Assembly: GCF_003261575.2 (NCBI RefSeq)
Contig: NZ_CP036175.1
Span: 2,046,001 to 2,110,000 of the forward strand
Origin: Klebsiella huaxiensis
Lineage (GTDB): Bacteria > Pseudomonadota > Gammaproteobacteria > Enterobacterales > Enterobacteriaceae
DNA length: 64,000 bases
Reading direction: 5' to 3'
The stretch's first letter is position 1; every line of letters starts with the position of its first letter. Positions 1 to 9,426 of the stretch are shown piece by piece. Under the pieces are notes generated by a model. The model ran no database searches, was not told where the DNA came from, and saw only the letters and a list, made by a program, of their open reading frames with translations. The position numbers and the translations under genes were made by a program.

Positions 1-420
1 GGCTTTAGCGGACACACTGCATTATCCACCGCTTTTTGGCCAATTCTCTTATGGCTGCTGTGCGCACGTGCAGCACCAGTGATTCGTCGTATTTCTGTTC
101 TGTTAGGCTATGCATTGGCCGGGCTAGTAGGTTACTCGCGATTGGTGATTCACGCGCATTCAACTTCGGAAGTCATTGCCGGTTTACTGCTGGGGGCCGC
201 GGGAAGTGCTCTGTTCTTATTGATGCAGTCGCGTGGTGAAAGCGCTCATGTAGCACAACTCTCATGGGGAGGGTTGGCGAGCGTTGTTATCATCCCGCTG
301 ATGCTATTAAATACCGGCGCTAAAGCGCCAACTCAGTCTCTGCTGGGCGAGATAGCGGTGAAGCTGGGACCACTGGAAAAACCGTTTACCAGAGCCGATC
401 TACATAAGCGTTTTTACTGA
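1..420 (+). CDS. PAP2-family membrane phosphatase, 3' part (capsule-locus 5' flank)
   Basis: This gene is open at the left window edge in frame 1 and ends at a TAA after 139 visible codons. The first residues read GFSGHTALS, which fits the PSGH-type motif of type-2 phosphatidic acid phosphatases. Further on SRLVIHAHSTSE fits the SRx5Hx3D motif, except that the final acidic residue is Glu instead of the usual Asp. Hydrophobic stretches surround both motifs, as in membrane-bound lipid phosphatases. In Klebsiella capsule loci a gene of this family (often named cpsACP or orf2) lies between galF and wzi, and the position here matches. By family it would act on a lipid or undecaprenyl-linked phosphate at the membrane; the substrate is not shown by the sequence. 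Confidence 0.85.
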   Translation, partial: GFSGHTALSTAFWPILLWLLCARAAPVIRRISVLLGYALAGLVGYSRLVIHAHSTSEVIAGLLLGAAGSALFLLMQSRGESAHVAQLSWGGLASVVIIPLMLLNTGAKAPTQSLLGEIAVKLGPLEKPFTRADLHKRFY

Positions 421-1426
421 ATGTACTGATGGTGAGGATCATATTTGGGAAAAGCTGGCACCTAGCATGTTCACATATTACGCAATATGGAAGATCCGAG
501 CGAAAATGTACGAGCTTGTCGATATTTCATATTCATGAAATAAATAAGTGATAGCGCATTGTGTACGGTATTTGTCACAATGATAAACTGCCAGGATGTA
601 TCCTAAATAGTATTTTTAACTTAACATCGAATTTATTAATGATAACAACAATCTGGCATAACTCTTTTAACTATTAATTTTTGTAGTTGACTAGCTATAA
701 TTAATTTGAAAGTAAATCAGCATGGTTAGTGTGGTGAAAAGTCAGAAAAATCATGCTGTTGAGATTGGATCTACAGCATGTGTCTATCGTACTTATAATC
801 GCTCGTTGATAAATAATAATGTTATTGCACGGCTTGTGCGTGCTATCAACCGAGCGGCTAATAATTCGAGATTAGGCTCCCAATTGTGAGCAGAATCTCG
901 TAAACTTGTGCCGCGAAATTGATTGCTTTGATGGATTAATCACCAATTTTTCGAAAATAGTGATTAAATTAAGAATGGAAGAAGTACAGTGCATTGGTAG
1001 CTGTTAAGCCAAGGGCGGTAGCGTACCTGCGAGCTGGCGTTTTCTGTCAACCACATCCCATTTCATGCGACCGAAATTCCTAAAGTTGGTTCCCCACAGG
1101 TGATTATCCTCACAACCTGTATATACTAGCGAGTTTGTCAGCAAACTAGCGTTTGCCCACTTTGGGTGAATGATAGAAAACCGCGGGTATGATGCGCGAT
1201 GGAATGGCCTTCAATAACAATTTCGCATACATTGTGTACTGCAGGTTGCTGTAAAGTTGAAAGCTGGCGATGGCCAGGGATACAACCAGGACTACACTTT
1301 CGCGTGGCCAGTCCAGAACCTGTAGGACAATCATACTTAAGGTTGGCGTCAGAGGGCGCTGCATCTAACAGTGTTCCCCATGTCGCGCCAGCTTGCGGAA
1401 ACGGGGCTTAAAATGGATCTTGTACA
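421..1426 (+). promoter_or_regulatory. Long intergenic regulatory region upstream of wzi
   Basis: About 1 kb without a convincing gene separates the PAP2 gene from wzi. It is AT-rich up to about position 980, then carries the JUMPstart/ops element, and then a leader of about 400 nt before wzi. A TATAAT hexamer lies at 696-701 but no good -35 box is found at the right distance, so the promoter is not placed. Short inverted repeats follow the ops site, for example the arms agtttg and caaact near 1132-1147. Published work on Klebsiella capsule loci places a promoter ahead of wzi, which agrees with this gap. The short ORFs here look like chance. Confidence 0.6.
987..1025 (+). promoter_or_regulatory. 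JUMPstart sequence with ops element (capsule locus)
   Basis: The stretch contains the JUMPstart core TGGTAGCTGTTAAGCCAAGG followed by the ops core GGCGGTAGCGTA at 1014-1025. In enterobacteria ops in the nascent non-template strand pauses RNA polymerase and recruits RfaH, which suppresses termination through long polysaccharide operons. The last ops base here is A instead of the common G. The position, about 400 nt ahead of wzi, suits RfaH-dependent reading through the AT-rich capsule genes. Confidence 0.9.
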
Positions 1427-2866
1427 ATGATAAAAATTGCGCGAATCGCACTCGCATTAGGGCTGCTTACTTCTGCCAGCTCACTTGCCTATGCCTCTGG
1501 TCTGGTAATGAATGATAACGAACTCCGTAACGATCTGGCCTGGTTGTCCGATCGCGGAGTCATTCATCTCAGCCTGTCTACATGGCCTCTGAGCCAGGAA
1601 GAGATCAATCGAGCGGTCAAAAAAGCTAAACCATCCTACTCTTCCGAACAGGTTGTTCTGGCCCGAATTAACCAGCGGCTTTCTTCTTTGAAAGCCGATT
1701 TTCGCGTAAGCGGCTATACCTCAACGGATAAACCTGGCACTCCGCAAGGGTTTGGTCAGAACCAACCCGCAGATAGCTCATTATCATTAGCTTTTAATAA
1801 TAGCGGCGAGTGGTGGGATGTTCATCTGCAAGGTAACGTTGAAGGTGATGAGCGCATAAGCAACGGTTCTCGTTTTAATGCCAACGGCGCGTACGGTGCA
1901 GTGAAATTCTGGAACCAGTGGCTCTCATTTGGCCAGATGCCGCAATGGTGGGGACCGGGATACGAAGGCAGCCTAATTCGCGGTGACGCCGCGCGCCCAA
2001 TGACTGGCTTTTTAATGCAGCGTGCTGAGCAGGCCGCGCCAGAAACATGGTGGTTACGCTGGATTGGCCCGTGGCAGTATCAAATTTCCGCCAGCCAGAT
2101 GAACCAATATACCGCCGTGCCACACACCAAGATTATTGGTGGGCGTCTGACTTTCACTCCGTTCCAGTCTCTTGAACTGGGCGCATCGCGCATTATGCAG
2201 TGGGGAGGGGAGGGGAGACCGGAATCGTTTAGTAATTTTTGGGATGGTCTGACGGGTAAAGATAATACCGAAGCAAACGATCCCAATGAACCAGGCAACC
2301 AGTTGGCTGGTTTTGACTTCAAGTTAAAACTGGAACCTACGTTGGGCTTGCCGATCAGTTTGTACGGTCAAATGATTGGTGAAGATGAGTCTGGTTTTTT
2401 ACCTTCAGCAAATATGTTCCTTGGGGGAGTCGAAGGTCATCACGGTTGGGGCAAAGATGCTATCAACTGGTATGTGGAAGCGCACGATACTCGTTCGAAT
2501 ATGAGTCGTACTAATTACAGCTATACGCACCATATATACAAAGATGGCTACTACCAACAGGGCTACTCACTAGGTGATGCGATGGGAGGCGATGGTCAGC
2601 TATTTGCGGGTAAAGTCGAACTAGTGACCGAGGATAATCAACGTTGGAGCGCGCGTTTAGCGTATGCGAAGGTTAACCCAGAAAATCAGTCAATCAATAA
2701 GGCGTTTCCTCGTTCGGATACTTTGAAAGGTGTGCAACTGGGCTGGAGTGGTGATGTGTACAAATCGGTACGACTGAACACTTCTCTCTGGTATACCGAC
2801 GCAAACCATAATGATAGCGATGATGTAGGTGCAAGCGCTGGGATAGAAATTCCATTTAATTTATAG
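1427..2866 (+). CDS. wzi: Wzi capsule surface-assembly outer-membrane protein
   Basis: Wzi is an outer-membrane beta-barrel lectin that holds capsular polysaccharide on the cell surface. The product has 479 residues, the usual length, and begins with a signal peptide (basic MIKIAR, hydrophobic core, AYA-S cleavage region near residue 23). The body is rich in aromatic and Gly/Asn residues typical of barrels (for example PQWWGPGYEGSLIR) and ends in a hydrophobic strand finishing NL. It is the first gene after the JUMPstart leader and stands 73 bp ahead of wza. The ATG at 1427 begins a complete signal peptide, which supports the start although the ribosome site is weak. A close paralogue lies at 56066-57502. 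Confidence 0.96.
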   Translation: MIKIARIALALGLLTSASSLAYASGLVMNDNELRNDLAWLSDRGVIHLSLSTWPLSQEEINRAVKKAKPSYSSEQVVLARINQRLSSLKADFRVSGYTSTDKPGTPQGFGQNQPADSSLSLAFNNSGEWWDVHLQGNVEGDERISNGSRFNANGAYGAVKFWNQWLSFGQMPQWWGPGYEGSLIRGDAARPMTGFLMQRAEQAAPETWWLRWIGPWQYQISASQMNQYTAVPHTKIIGGRLTFTPFQSLELGASRIMQWGGEGRPESFSNFWDGLTGKDNTEANDPNEPGNQLAGFDFKLKLEPTLGLPISLYGQMIGEDESGFLPSANMFLGGVEGHHGWGKDAINWYVEAHDTRSNMSRTNYSYTHHIYKDGYYQQGYSLGDAMGGDGQLFAGKVELVTEDNQRWSARLAYAKVNPENQSINKAFPRSDTLKGVQLGWSGDVYKSVRLNTSLWYTDANHNDSDDVGASAGIEIPFNL

Positions 2867-2939
2867 CCTTAACACAGCTCCTGGAAAAAGACTGTTGTTG
2901 GGGGATTAGAAACTTTTGGTTTACTGATGATGTGACATT

Positions 2940-4076
2940 ATGAAGAAAAAAATTGTTAGATTTTCGGCATTGGCATTGGCGATAGGTTTTTTATCGGGCT
3001 GTACCATTTTGCCGGGACAAGGGTTAAATAGTCTGCGTAAGAATGTGGTTGAGCTGCCGGATAGTGATTACGACCTTGATAAATTGGTTAATGTTTATCC
3101 AATGACACCGGGCTTGGTTGATAAACTCCGCCCCGAAACAGTTTTAGCTCGTCCTAATCCACAATTAGATAACTTGCTCAAAGGTTATGAGTATCGCATT
3201 GGTGTGGGTGATGTGCTAATGGTGACTGTTTGGGATCACCCTGAATTAACAACTCCAGCGGGTCAGTATCGTAGCGCTAGTGATACTGGTAACTGGGTTA
3301 ATTCCGACGGAACAATATTCTATCCATATATTGGGAAAGTTCAGGTCGCTGGTAAAACGCTAAGCCAGATCCGTCAAGATATAGCAAGTCGCCTGACTAC
3401 TTATATAGAAAGCCCGCAAGTTGATGTAAGCATCGCAGCGTTTAGATCTCAAAAAGCCTATGTCACTGGTGAAGTTGTTAAATCAGGGCAGCAGCCAATC
3501 ACCAATATTCCACTAACTGTGATGGATGCAGTTAATGCAGCTGGTGGTTTAGCACCTGATGCTGACTGGCGAAATGTCGTGTTGACACATAATGGTAATG
3601 ACAGAAAGATTTCTTTGTATGCATTGATGCAGAAAGGGGATTTAACTCAAAATCATCTATTATATCCAGGTGATATCCTGTTTGTGCCACGTAACGATGA
3701 CTTAAAAGTATTCGTAATGGGGGAAGTGGGTAAGCAGAGTACAATGAAAATGGATCGAAGCGGCATGACACTAGCGGAAGCGTTAGGTAATGCTGAGGGT
3801 ATCTCACAGGCAATGAGCGATGCTACAGGTGTTTTTGTTATCCGCCAATTGAAAGGAAATACACAAGGCCGAATTGCTAATATCTATCAGCTGAATGCTC
3901 AAGATGCCTCAGCAATGGTTTTAGGGACAGAATTTCAGTTACAGCCATATGATATTGTATATGTAACGACTGCGCCGTTAGTTCGTTGGAATCGTGTAAT
4001 TTCGCAGTTAGTGCCAACTATAACTGGAGTTCATGATATGACTGAAACTGCAAAATTTATTAAGGATTGGCCGTAA
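2940..4076 (+). CDS. wza: Wza outer-membrane polysaccharide export lipoprotein
   Basis: Wza forms the octameric outer-membrane channel through which group 1 capsule leaves the cell. The 378-residue product has a lipoprotein signal peptide with lipobox LSGC, making Cys21 the lipidated residue. A polysaccharide export domain (YRIGVGDVLMVTVWDHPEL, near residue 85) is followed by SLBB-type beta-grasp repeats (VTGEVVKSGQQ and VMGEVGKQS). The C-terminal segment PLVRWNRVISQLVPTITGV is the amphipathic helix that forms the membrane pore. It lies between wzi and wzb, and only two bases separate its stop from the wzb start codon. Confidence 0.97.
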   Translation: MKKKIVRFSALALAIGFLSGCTILPGQGLNSLRKNVVELPDSDYDLDKLVNVYPMTPGLVDKLRPETVLARPNPQLDNLLKGYEYRIGVGDVLMVTVWDHPELTTPAGQYRSASDTGNWVNSDGTIFYPYIGKVQVAGKTLSQIRQDIASRLTTYIESPQVDVSIAAFRSQKAYVTGEVVKSGQQPITNIPLTVMDAVNAAGGLAPDADWRNVVLTHNGNDRKISLYALMQKGDLTQNHLLYPGDILFVPRNDDLKVFVMGEVGKQSTMKMDRSGMTLAEALGNAEGISQAMSDATGVFVIRQLKGNTQGRIANIYQLNAQDASAMVLGTEFQLQPYDIVYVTTAPLVRWNRVISQLVPTITGVHDMTETAKFIKDWP

Positions 4077-4078
4077 CA

Positions 4079-4513
4079 ATGTTTGATTCTATACTGGTGG
4101 TTTGTACGGGAAATATATGTCGTTCTCCGATTGGTGAGCGATTTCTGCGTAATCTTTTGCCCAATAAAAAAATAGACTCAGCAGGAACAGGTGCGTTGGT
4201 AGATTATCCTGCTGATGATAGTGCGATTAGAATTGCAGAACGTCATGGACTTTCCCTAGACGCTCACAAAGCTCGACAATTTACTTCCTCTCTTGGACGT
4301 CAGTATGATTTGATATTGGTGATGGAAAAATCTCACATTGAGCAAATTGGAAATATTGCACCTGAAGCAAGGGGTAAAGCTATGTTGTTTGGTCATTGGA
4401 TAAATCACAGGGATATCCCTGATCCATATCGGAAGAGTGATGAAGCCTTTTTATCTGTCTATAAACTCATTGAGCAAGCTGGTATTCTTTGGGCAAAAAA
4501 ATTAGGTGCATAA
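4079..4513 (+). CDS. wzb: Wzb low-molecular-weight protein-tyrosine phosphatase
   Basis: Wzb dephosphorylates the C-terminal tyrosines of Wzc, and the phosphorylation cycle is needed for high-level capsule polymerisation. The 144-residue protein carries the catalytic P-loop CTGNICRS with Cys9 and Arg15 (Cx5R) and the general-acid segment DPY near residue 118. An in-frame TTG lies 12 bp upstream inside the wza end, but the ATG at 4079 gives the family N terminus MFDSILVVC, so that start was chosen. The gene follows wza by two bases and is 15 bp from wzc, so the three are surely co-transcribed. Confidence 0.97.
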   Translation: MFDSILVVCTGNICRSPIGERFLRNLLPNKKIDSAGTGALVDYPADDSAIRIAERHGLSLDAHKARQFTSSLGRQYDLILVMEKSHIEQIGNIAPEARGKAMLFGHWINHRDIPDPYRKSDEAFLSVYKLIEQAGILWAKKLGA

Positions 4514-4528
4514 TTCGGGAATAATCGC

Positions 4529-6694
4529 ATGTCATCAGTTACAAATAAAACTGCATCAAAAGATGTAGAAGAAATAGATTTAGGACGCCTTATCGGTGAA
4601 TTTATAGACCACCGTAAACTCATCATTGCAGTAACTTCTCTTTTTACACTAATTGCATTGATCTATGCAATTTTCGCGACACCAATATACCAAGCTGATG
4701 CTCTTATTCAGGTTGAGCAAAAGCAGGCGAATGCAATTCTAAGCAACTTAAGCCAGATGTTGCCGGACAGTCAACCCCAGTCTGCACCAGAAATTGCGTT
4801 GATTCAGTCACGGATGATTTTAGGGAAAACTGTTGATGACTTAAATTTGCAGGCAAGGGTGGAACAAAAATTTTTCCCTGTCTTAGGCCGTGGTTTGTCA
4901 CGATTAATAGGAGAAAAACCAGCGAGCTTGTATATATCACGATTATATATACCTGAAAATGGAACTGAAGATCCTGAAGTTATATTGACAGTAAAAGATA
5001 ATTTTAAGTTTTCTATTGCATTTAATGATTCTACTGTAGAGGGAAAAGTTGGTGAATTATTCAATGAAAATGGAATTACACTTAAAGTTGATAAAATTGA
5101 TGCAGAACCGGGTACAGAGTTTGTCATTGGCTATGTAAGTCGATTAAAAGCCATAACAGATTTACAAGAAGGATTAGTTGTTTCCGATCAAGGGAAAGAT
5201 ACGGGGATATTAACTCTTTCTTTGACTGGAGATAATTCTGAGTTAATTGAACGTATTATTAATAGTATTAGTGAAAACTATTTAGCTCAGAATATTTCTC
5301 GACAAGCGGCACAAGATGCAAAAAGTTTGGATTTTTTAAGCAAACAACTGCCACTAGTGCGAAGCGATCTGGATCTAGCTGAAGATAAATTAAATTTATA
5401 TAGAAGAAAAAGTGATTCAGTAGATTTGTCATTAGAGGCAAAATCAGTACTTGATCAAATTGTTAATGTTGACAATCAGCTGAATGAATTAACATTTAGA
5501 GAGTCAGAAATATCTCAGTTATACACAAAAGAACATCCTACATATAAAGCATTAATGGAGAAAAGGAAAACTCTTCAGGATGAAAAAACCAAATTAAATA
5601 AACGTGTTTCATCCATGCCGGAAACACAACAAGAAATATTGCGTCTAAGCCGTGATGTTGAGTCTGGTCGTGCAGTGTATATGCAGTTATTAAATCGTCA
5701 ACAAGAATTGAATATAGCAAAATCGAGTGCTATTGGTAATGTTCGTATTATAGATAATGCTGTGACTCAACCCAAACCCGTTAAACCGAAGAAGGTATTA
5801 ATTGTTCTTATAGGTGTTATATTAGGTTGTATAGTTTCTGTTGGCCTTGTCGCACTTCGTATATTCTTACGTAGAGGTATTGAGACACCTGAGCAGCTTG
5901 AGGAGCTAGGCATTAATGTTTATGCAAGCATTCCTGTGGCTGAAACCTTTGCAAAAAGTGTAACATCAGGCAGTACATTTGGGCGCAAAAAGCCAGTTGA
6001 AGAAATTCAAGGTTTCCTTGCTGTAGATAATCCAGCAGATTTGGCCATTGAGGCTATTAGAGGGCTACGTACTAGTTTACATTTCGCAATGATGGAAGCA
6101 AGAAATAATGTTCTTATGATTTCCGGTGCAAGTCCTAATGCGGGGAAAACTTTTGTCAGTTCGAACTTGGCTGCTGTGATATCACAGACAGGAAAAAAAG
6201 TATTATTTATAGATACTGATATGCGGAAAGGATATACACATAAATTATTTAATCAAAGCAATGTAAATGGTTTGTCTGATTTGTTATCAGGTAAGATAGA
6301 AATTAATAAAGCGATAAAAAACATCCATACTGCCGGATTTGATTATATTTCCAGAGGGCAGGTACCTCCAAATCCAGCTGAATTGTTAATGCATAGACGC
6401 TTTGGTGAATTGGTTAGCTGGGCGAGCGAAAATTATGATATTGTAGTATTAGATACTCCACCAATATTAGCCGTAACAGATGCGGCTATTATTGGTCACT
6501 ATGTTGGTACTACATTATTAGTTGCTCGATTTGAATTGAATACAGCCAAAGAAATAGATGTTAGTGTTAAAAGATTTGAACAAACTGGAGTAGTAGTTAA
6601 GGGTTGTATATTAAACGGTGTAGTAAAAAAAGCAAGTAGCTATTATGGTTATGGCTACAATCATTATGGATATTCCTATACAGAAAAAAAATAA
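4529..6694 (+). CDS. wzc: Wzc polysaccharide co-polymerase / BY-kinase
   Basis: Wzc is the inner-membrane tyrosine autokinase that works with Wza and controls capsule chain assembly. The 721-residue product has a membrane segment near residues 30-50, a long periplasmic coiled-coil-rich part, and a second membrane segment near 423-443. The cytoplasmic kinase follows, with Walker A GASPNAGKTF (about 532) and Walker A' VLFIDTDMRKG (about 558). The C terminus is a tyrosine cluster (YYGYGYNHYGYSY), the site of trans-autophosphorylation. From here on base composition turns strongly AT-rich, marking entry into the serotype-specific part of the locus. Confidence 0.97.
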   Translation: MSSVTNKTASKDVEEIDLGRLIGEFIDHRKLIIAVTSLFTLIALIYAIFATPIYQADALIQVEQKQANAILSNLSQMLPDSQPQSAPEIALIQSRMILGKTVDDLNLQARVEQKFFPVLGRGLSRLIGEKPASLYISRLYIPENGTEDPEVILTVKDNFKFSIAFNDSTVEGKVGELFNENGITLKVDKIDAEPGTEFVIGYVSRLKAITDLQEGLVVSDQGKDTGILTLSLTGDNSELIERIINSISENYLAQNISRQAAQDAKSLDFLSKQLPLVRSDLDLAEDKLNLYRRKSDSVDLSLEAKSVLDQIVNVDNQLNELTFRESEISQLYTKEHPTYKALMEKRKTLQDEKTKLNKRVSSMPETQQEILRLSRDVESGRAVYMQLLNRQQELNIAKSSAIGNVRIIDNAVTQPKPVKPKKVLIVLIGVILGCIVSVGLVALRIFLRRGIETPEQLEELGINVYASIPVAETFAKSVTSGSTFGRKKPVEEIQGFLAVDNPADLAIEAIRGLRTSLHFAMMEARNNVLMISGASPNAGKTFVSSNLAAVISQTGKKVLFIDTDMRKGYTHKLFNQSNVNGLSDLLSGKIEINKAIKNIHTAGFDYISRGQVPPNPAELLMHRRFGELVSWASENYDIVVLDTPPILAVTDAAIIGHYVGTTLLVARFELNTAKEIDVSVKRFEQTGVVVKGCILNGVVKKASSYYGYGYNHYGYSYTEKK

Positions 6695-6807
6695 AGTCAA
6701 ATCGCGTAATAGAAAAAGAGGGATAGACAATCTGTTTATCCCTTTTATTTGTACTATACCAATTTATATTTTTAAATTAATTTTTTCATTAGAATTGAGA
6801 GGGGAAT

Positions 6808-8235
6808 ATGAGGCTTCTCATCAGGAATGTTATTGTCAGTACATCATTGGCAATATCTGATTTTTTCAGCTTTGTTATTTCTTTATATTTGGCAGTGGGT
6901 GTTCTATATATAACTTTAGCAGATTACGAAAAAATCATTCCGGCTAATCAAACTGAAGGTTGGATCGTCCTTCACTGGTTGCTTGCGTTTTGCTGTGTTG
7001 CTTGGTACTCGATGAGGCTTCGCCATTATTTTTACCGCAAAACATTTTGGTTTGAATTAAAAGAAATACTGCGAACTTTGGTAATTTTTGCTGTAATTGA
7101 AATTGCTGTGATGGCGTTCACTACATGGTCTTTTTCTCGTGTCGTTTGGATTTTGACATGGTTTTTTATTTTATTATTAGTGCCATTATCAAGAATGGTT
7201 ACTAAACGCATTTTGGACGTGTTTGGCATTTGGCGAAGAAATACATGGATAATAGGTAATGGTAATAATGCACTTGAGGCTTACAAGGCGATAAATAGTG
7301 AGAGAAACCTTGGGTTAATGATAGTCGGTTTTATTGCCAGTGAGAATGGAACAATAAAAAACACTAGTATTGATGGAATACCAGTTTTATCCAATGACCT
7401 CAGTTGGTTATCAAATATGGATAAAAAAACACAATTTATAGTCGCTGTTGAATCACATCAGAGTGAAGTTCGTAATACATGGTTGCGTAATTTCATGATA
7501 AAAGGATATCGCTATGTCTCCGTTATTCCTACTCTAAGAGGAATGCCGTTAGATAGCACCGATATGTCTTTTATTTTTAGCCATGAAGTAATGATTTTTC
7601 GTGTTCAACAAAATCTTGCCAAATTGTCCTCTCGTATAATTAAACGTGTCTTCGATGTTGTTGGGGCATTATCAATAATTTTACTTCTATCACCTTTACT
7701 AATATATATTTGCATGAAAGTGAAGAAAGATGGTGGGCCAGCTATATATGGCCATGAACGTATAGGAAAAGGTGGAAAACCGTTTAAATGTCTAAAATTC
7801 CGTTCCATGGTAATTAACTCAAAAGAAGTTCTTGAAGAATTATTGAATAGCGATCTAAATGCAAAATTGGAATGGGATACTACTTTCAAATTAAAGAATG
7901 ATCCACGAATTACTAAAATTGGTGGAATACTCAGACGAACTAGCTTGGATGAATTACCTCAACTATTTAATGTATTGAAAGGTGAAATGAGTTTGGTAGG
8001 CCCTCGACCGATTATTACAGCCGAACTTGAGCGGTATAACGATGAAGTCGATTATTATCTTTTAAGTAAACCAGGAATGACTGGGCTATGGCAAGTAAGT
8101 GGACGTAGTGATGTTGATTATGAAACTCGCGTATATTTGGATGCATGGTATGTCAAAAACTGGTCTATGTGGAACGATGTTGCTATATTATTCAAAACAT
8201 TTAGTGTTGTTATCAATAAAGATGGCGCGTATTAA
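6808..8235 (+). CDS. wbaP: WbaP undecaprenyl-phosphate galactose phosphotransferase
   Basis: WbaP starts the capsule repeat by moving galactose-1-phosphate from UDP-Gal to undecaprenyl phosphate at the inner membrane. The 475-residue protein has four N-terminal membrane segments (about 10-150), a central soluble Rossmann-like part, and a C-terminal polyprenyl-phosphate transferase domain from about 279. That domain holds KRVFDVVGA, the motif KCLKFRSM, LRRTSLDELPQLFNVLKGEM and the ending VINKDGAY typical of WbaP. The Klebsiella alternative, the glucose transferase WcaJ, usually sits near gnd; none is present here. The start has a good ribosome site (gagaggggaat). It predicts galactose as the first sugar. 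Confidence 0.93.
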   Translation: MRLLIRNVIVSTSLAISDFFSFVISLYLAVGVLYITLADYEKIIPANQTEGWIVLHWLLAFCCVAWYSMRLRHYFYRKTFWFELKEILRTLVIFAVIEIAVMAFTTWSFSRVVWILTWFFILLLVPLSRMVTKRILDVFGIWRRNTWIIGNGNNALEAYKAINSERNLGLMIVGFIASENGTIKNTSIDGIPVLSNDLSWLSNMDKKTQFIVAVESHQSEVRNTWLRNFMIKGYRYVSVIPTLRGMPLDSTDMSFIFSHEVMIFRVQQNLAKLSSRIIKRVFDVVGALSIILLLSPLLIYICMKVKKDGGPAIYGHERIGKGGKPFKCLKFRSMVINSKEVLEELLNSDLNAKLEWDTTFKLKNDPRITKIGGILRRTSLDELPQLFNVLKGEMSLVGPRPIITAELERYNDEVDYYLLSKPGMTGLWQVSGRSDVDYETRVYLDAWYVKNWSMWNDVAILFKTFSVVINKDGAY

Positions 8236-8264
8236 CCATTCAATTTGTTTATAAGGAATAATCA

Positions 8265-9410
8265 ATGAAGGTTGCCATAATTAATACACTTTATCATCCT
8301 AACAGACTCGGCGGAGCTGAACTTTCGGTGCAACTGCTTGCTGAAGAGCTTGTTAAAAATGGGAGTGAAGTTTTGGTTCTAACACTTCACAGCGAAGGTA
8401 TTATAAGAAGAGATTTAGTTAATGGAGTTAACGTTACATATCTTCCTCTGTTAAATGTTTATTGGCCCTATAACAATAAACGACAAAATGTATTTATGAA
8501 ATTGATTTGGCATGCGAATGATTTTTATAATTTCAGGATGATTAAGTCAGTTGAAAATGAGATAGACTTATTTCAGCCTGATATTGTCCATACAAATAAT
8601 CTATCTGGTTTCTCTATGGGTATATGGCTATCTTTAAAAAAGAAAGGCATTCATATTGTACATACAGCCAGGGATTACTATATGTTTCATCCCAATTCTA
8701 CACTTTTTAAGAATGGGATTTGTATGTCTATGAATAATCCTATTGTGAGAGTTAATAGATATTTCAAATCTCGAATGAGTAAAGGGGTTGATGCTTTCAT
8801 TGGAATAAGTAGCTATGTTTCAGAGTTACATAAATCCTATGGCTTTGCTCCGAATGGTTTCCATAGCTTTGTATATAATCCTATAAATAAAATAGAGCAT
8901 AATAGGGTTAGCGACAATAAGTTGACAATAGGTTTTATTGGGCGTTTAACAGCGGATAAAGGATTTGATCAGTTTATAAATAGTGCTGCATTATATTCAG
9001 ATAAATTTAATTTCATTGCAGCAGGAAAACCGGATGCAAGTGAGCAGTCTGAAGAACTTGTAGATAAAGCTATAAAGTGTGGTGTGCAAGTTTTAGGGTT
9101 TGTACCGGCTGAGATCTTTTTTGATAAAATTGATATTCTTTTGCTACCAACAAAATGGAATGAGCCCTTTGGCCGAGTTGTCGCTGAAGCTGCTGTTGCA
9201 GGAATTCCCGTATACACAAATTATATCGGCGGGATTAAAGAGATTGCTTCATTTTTTGAATGGGTACGGGATATTAAATATTTTAATGAACCTGAAATGA
9301 ATGAGATTGTAAAAAGTGCAAGGATGAGTGTTATTAAGATGGATAATCCTTTTAACATAAACGATCATGTAAGTCGGTACATGGAAATATATGGTAAAAT
9401 AATTTCTTGA
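8265..9410 (+). CDS. GT4-type glycosyltransferase (capsule)
   Basis: The 381-residue protein is a GT-B fold retaining glycosyltransferase of family GT4. The N terminus NRLGGAELSVQLLAEEL is the acceptor-side glycine loop. The C-terminal half has IGFIGRLTADKGFDQF and a donor-site segment EPFGRVVAEAAVAGIPVYT, which carries the EX7E pattern. No membrane segment is evident, so it probably works peripherally at the inner membrane, adding one sugar to the lipid-linked repeat. The donor sugar cannot be read from sequence. It lies 29 bp after wbaP with a clear ribosome site (aaggaataatc) and 16 bp before wzy. Confidence 0.85.
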   Translation: MKVAIINTLYHPNRLGGAELSVQLLAEELVKNGSEVLVLTLHSEGIIRRDLVNGVNVTYLPLLNVYWPYNNKRQNVFMKLIWHANDFYNFRMIKSVENEIDLFQPDIVHTNNLSGFSMGIWLSLKKKGIHIVHTARDYYMFHPNSTLFKNGICMSMNNPIVRVNRYFKSRMSKGVDAFIGISSYVSELHKSYGFAPNGFHSFVYNPINKIEHNRVSDNKLTIGFIGRLTADKGFDQFINSAALYSDKFNFIAAGKPDASEQSEELVDKAIKCGVQVLGFVPAEIFFDKIDILLLPTKWNEPFGRVVAEAAVAGIPVYTNYIGGIKEIASFFEWVRDIKYFNEPEMNEIVKSARMSVIKMDNPFNINDHVSRYMEIYGKIIS

Positions 9411-9426
9411 TTGGAATGTCATAGAT

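Noticed and set aside
687..701. TTGACT next to TATAAT as a wzi promoter
   Set aside because: The hexamers are only three bases apart, so they cannot form one sigma-70 promoter; no good partner was found for either.
1146..1411. Short frames in the wzi leader (72 and 70 codons)
   Set aside because: Opposing overlapping frames without ribosome sites; the region is better explained as an untranslated leader.
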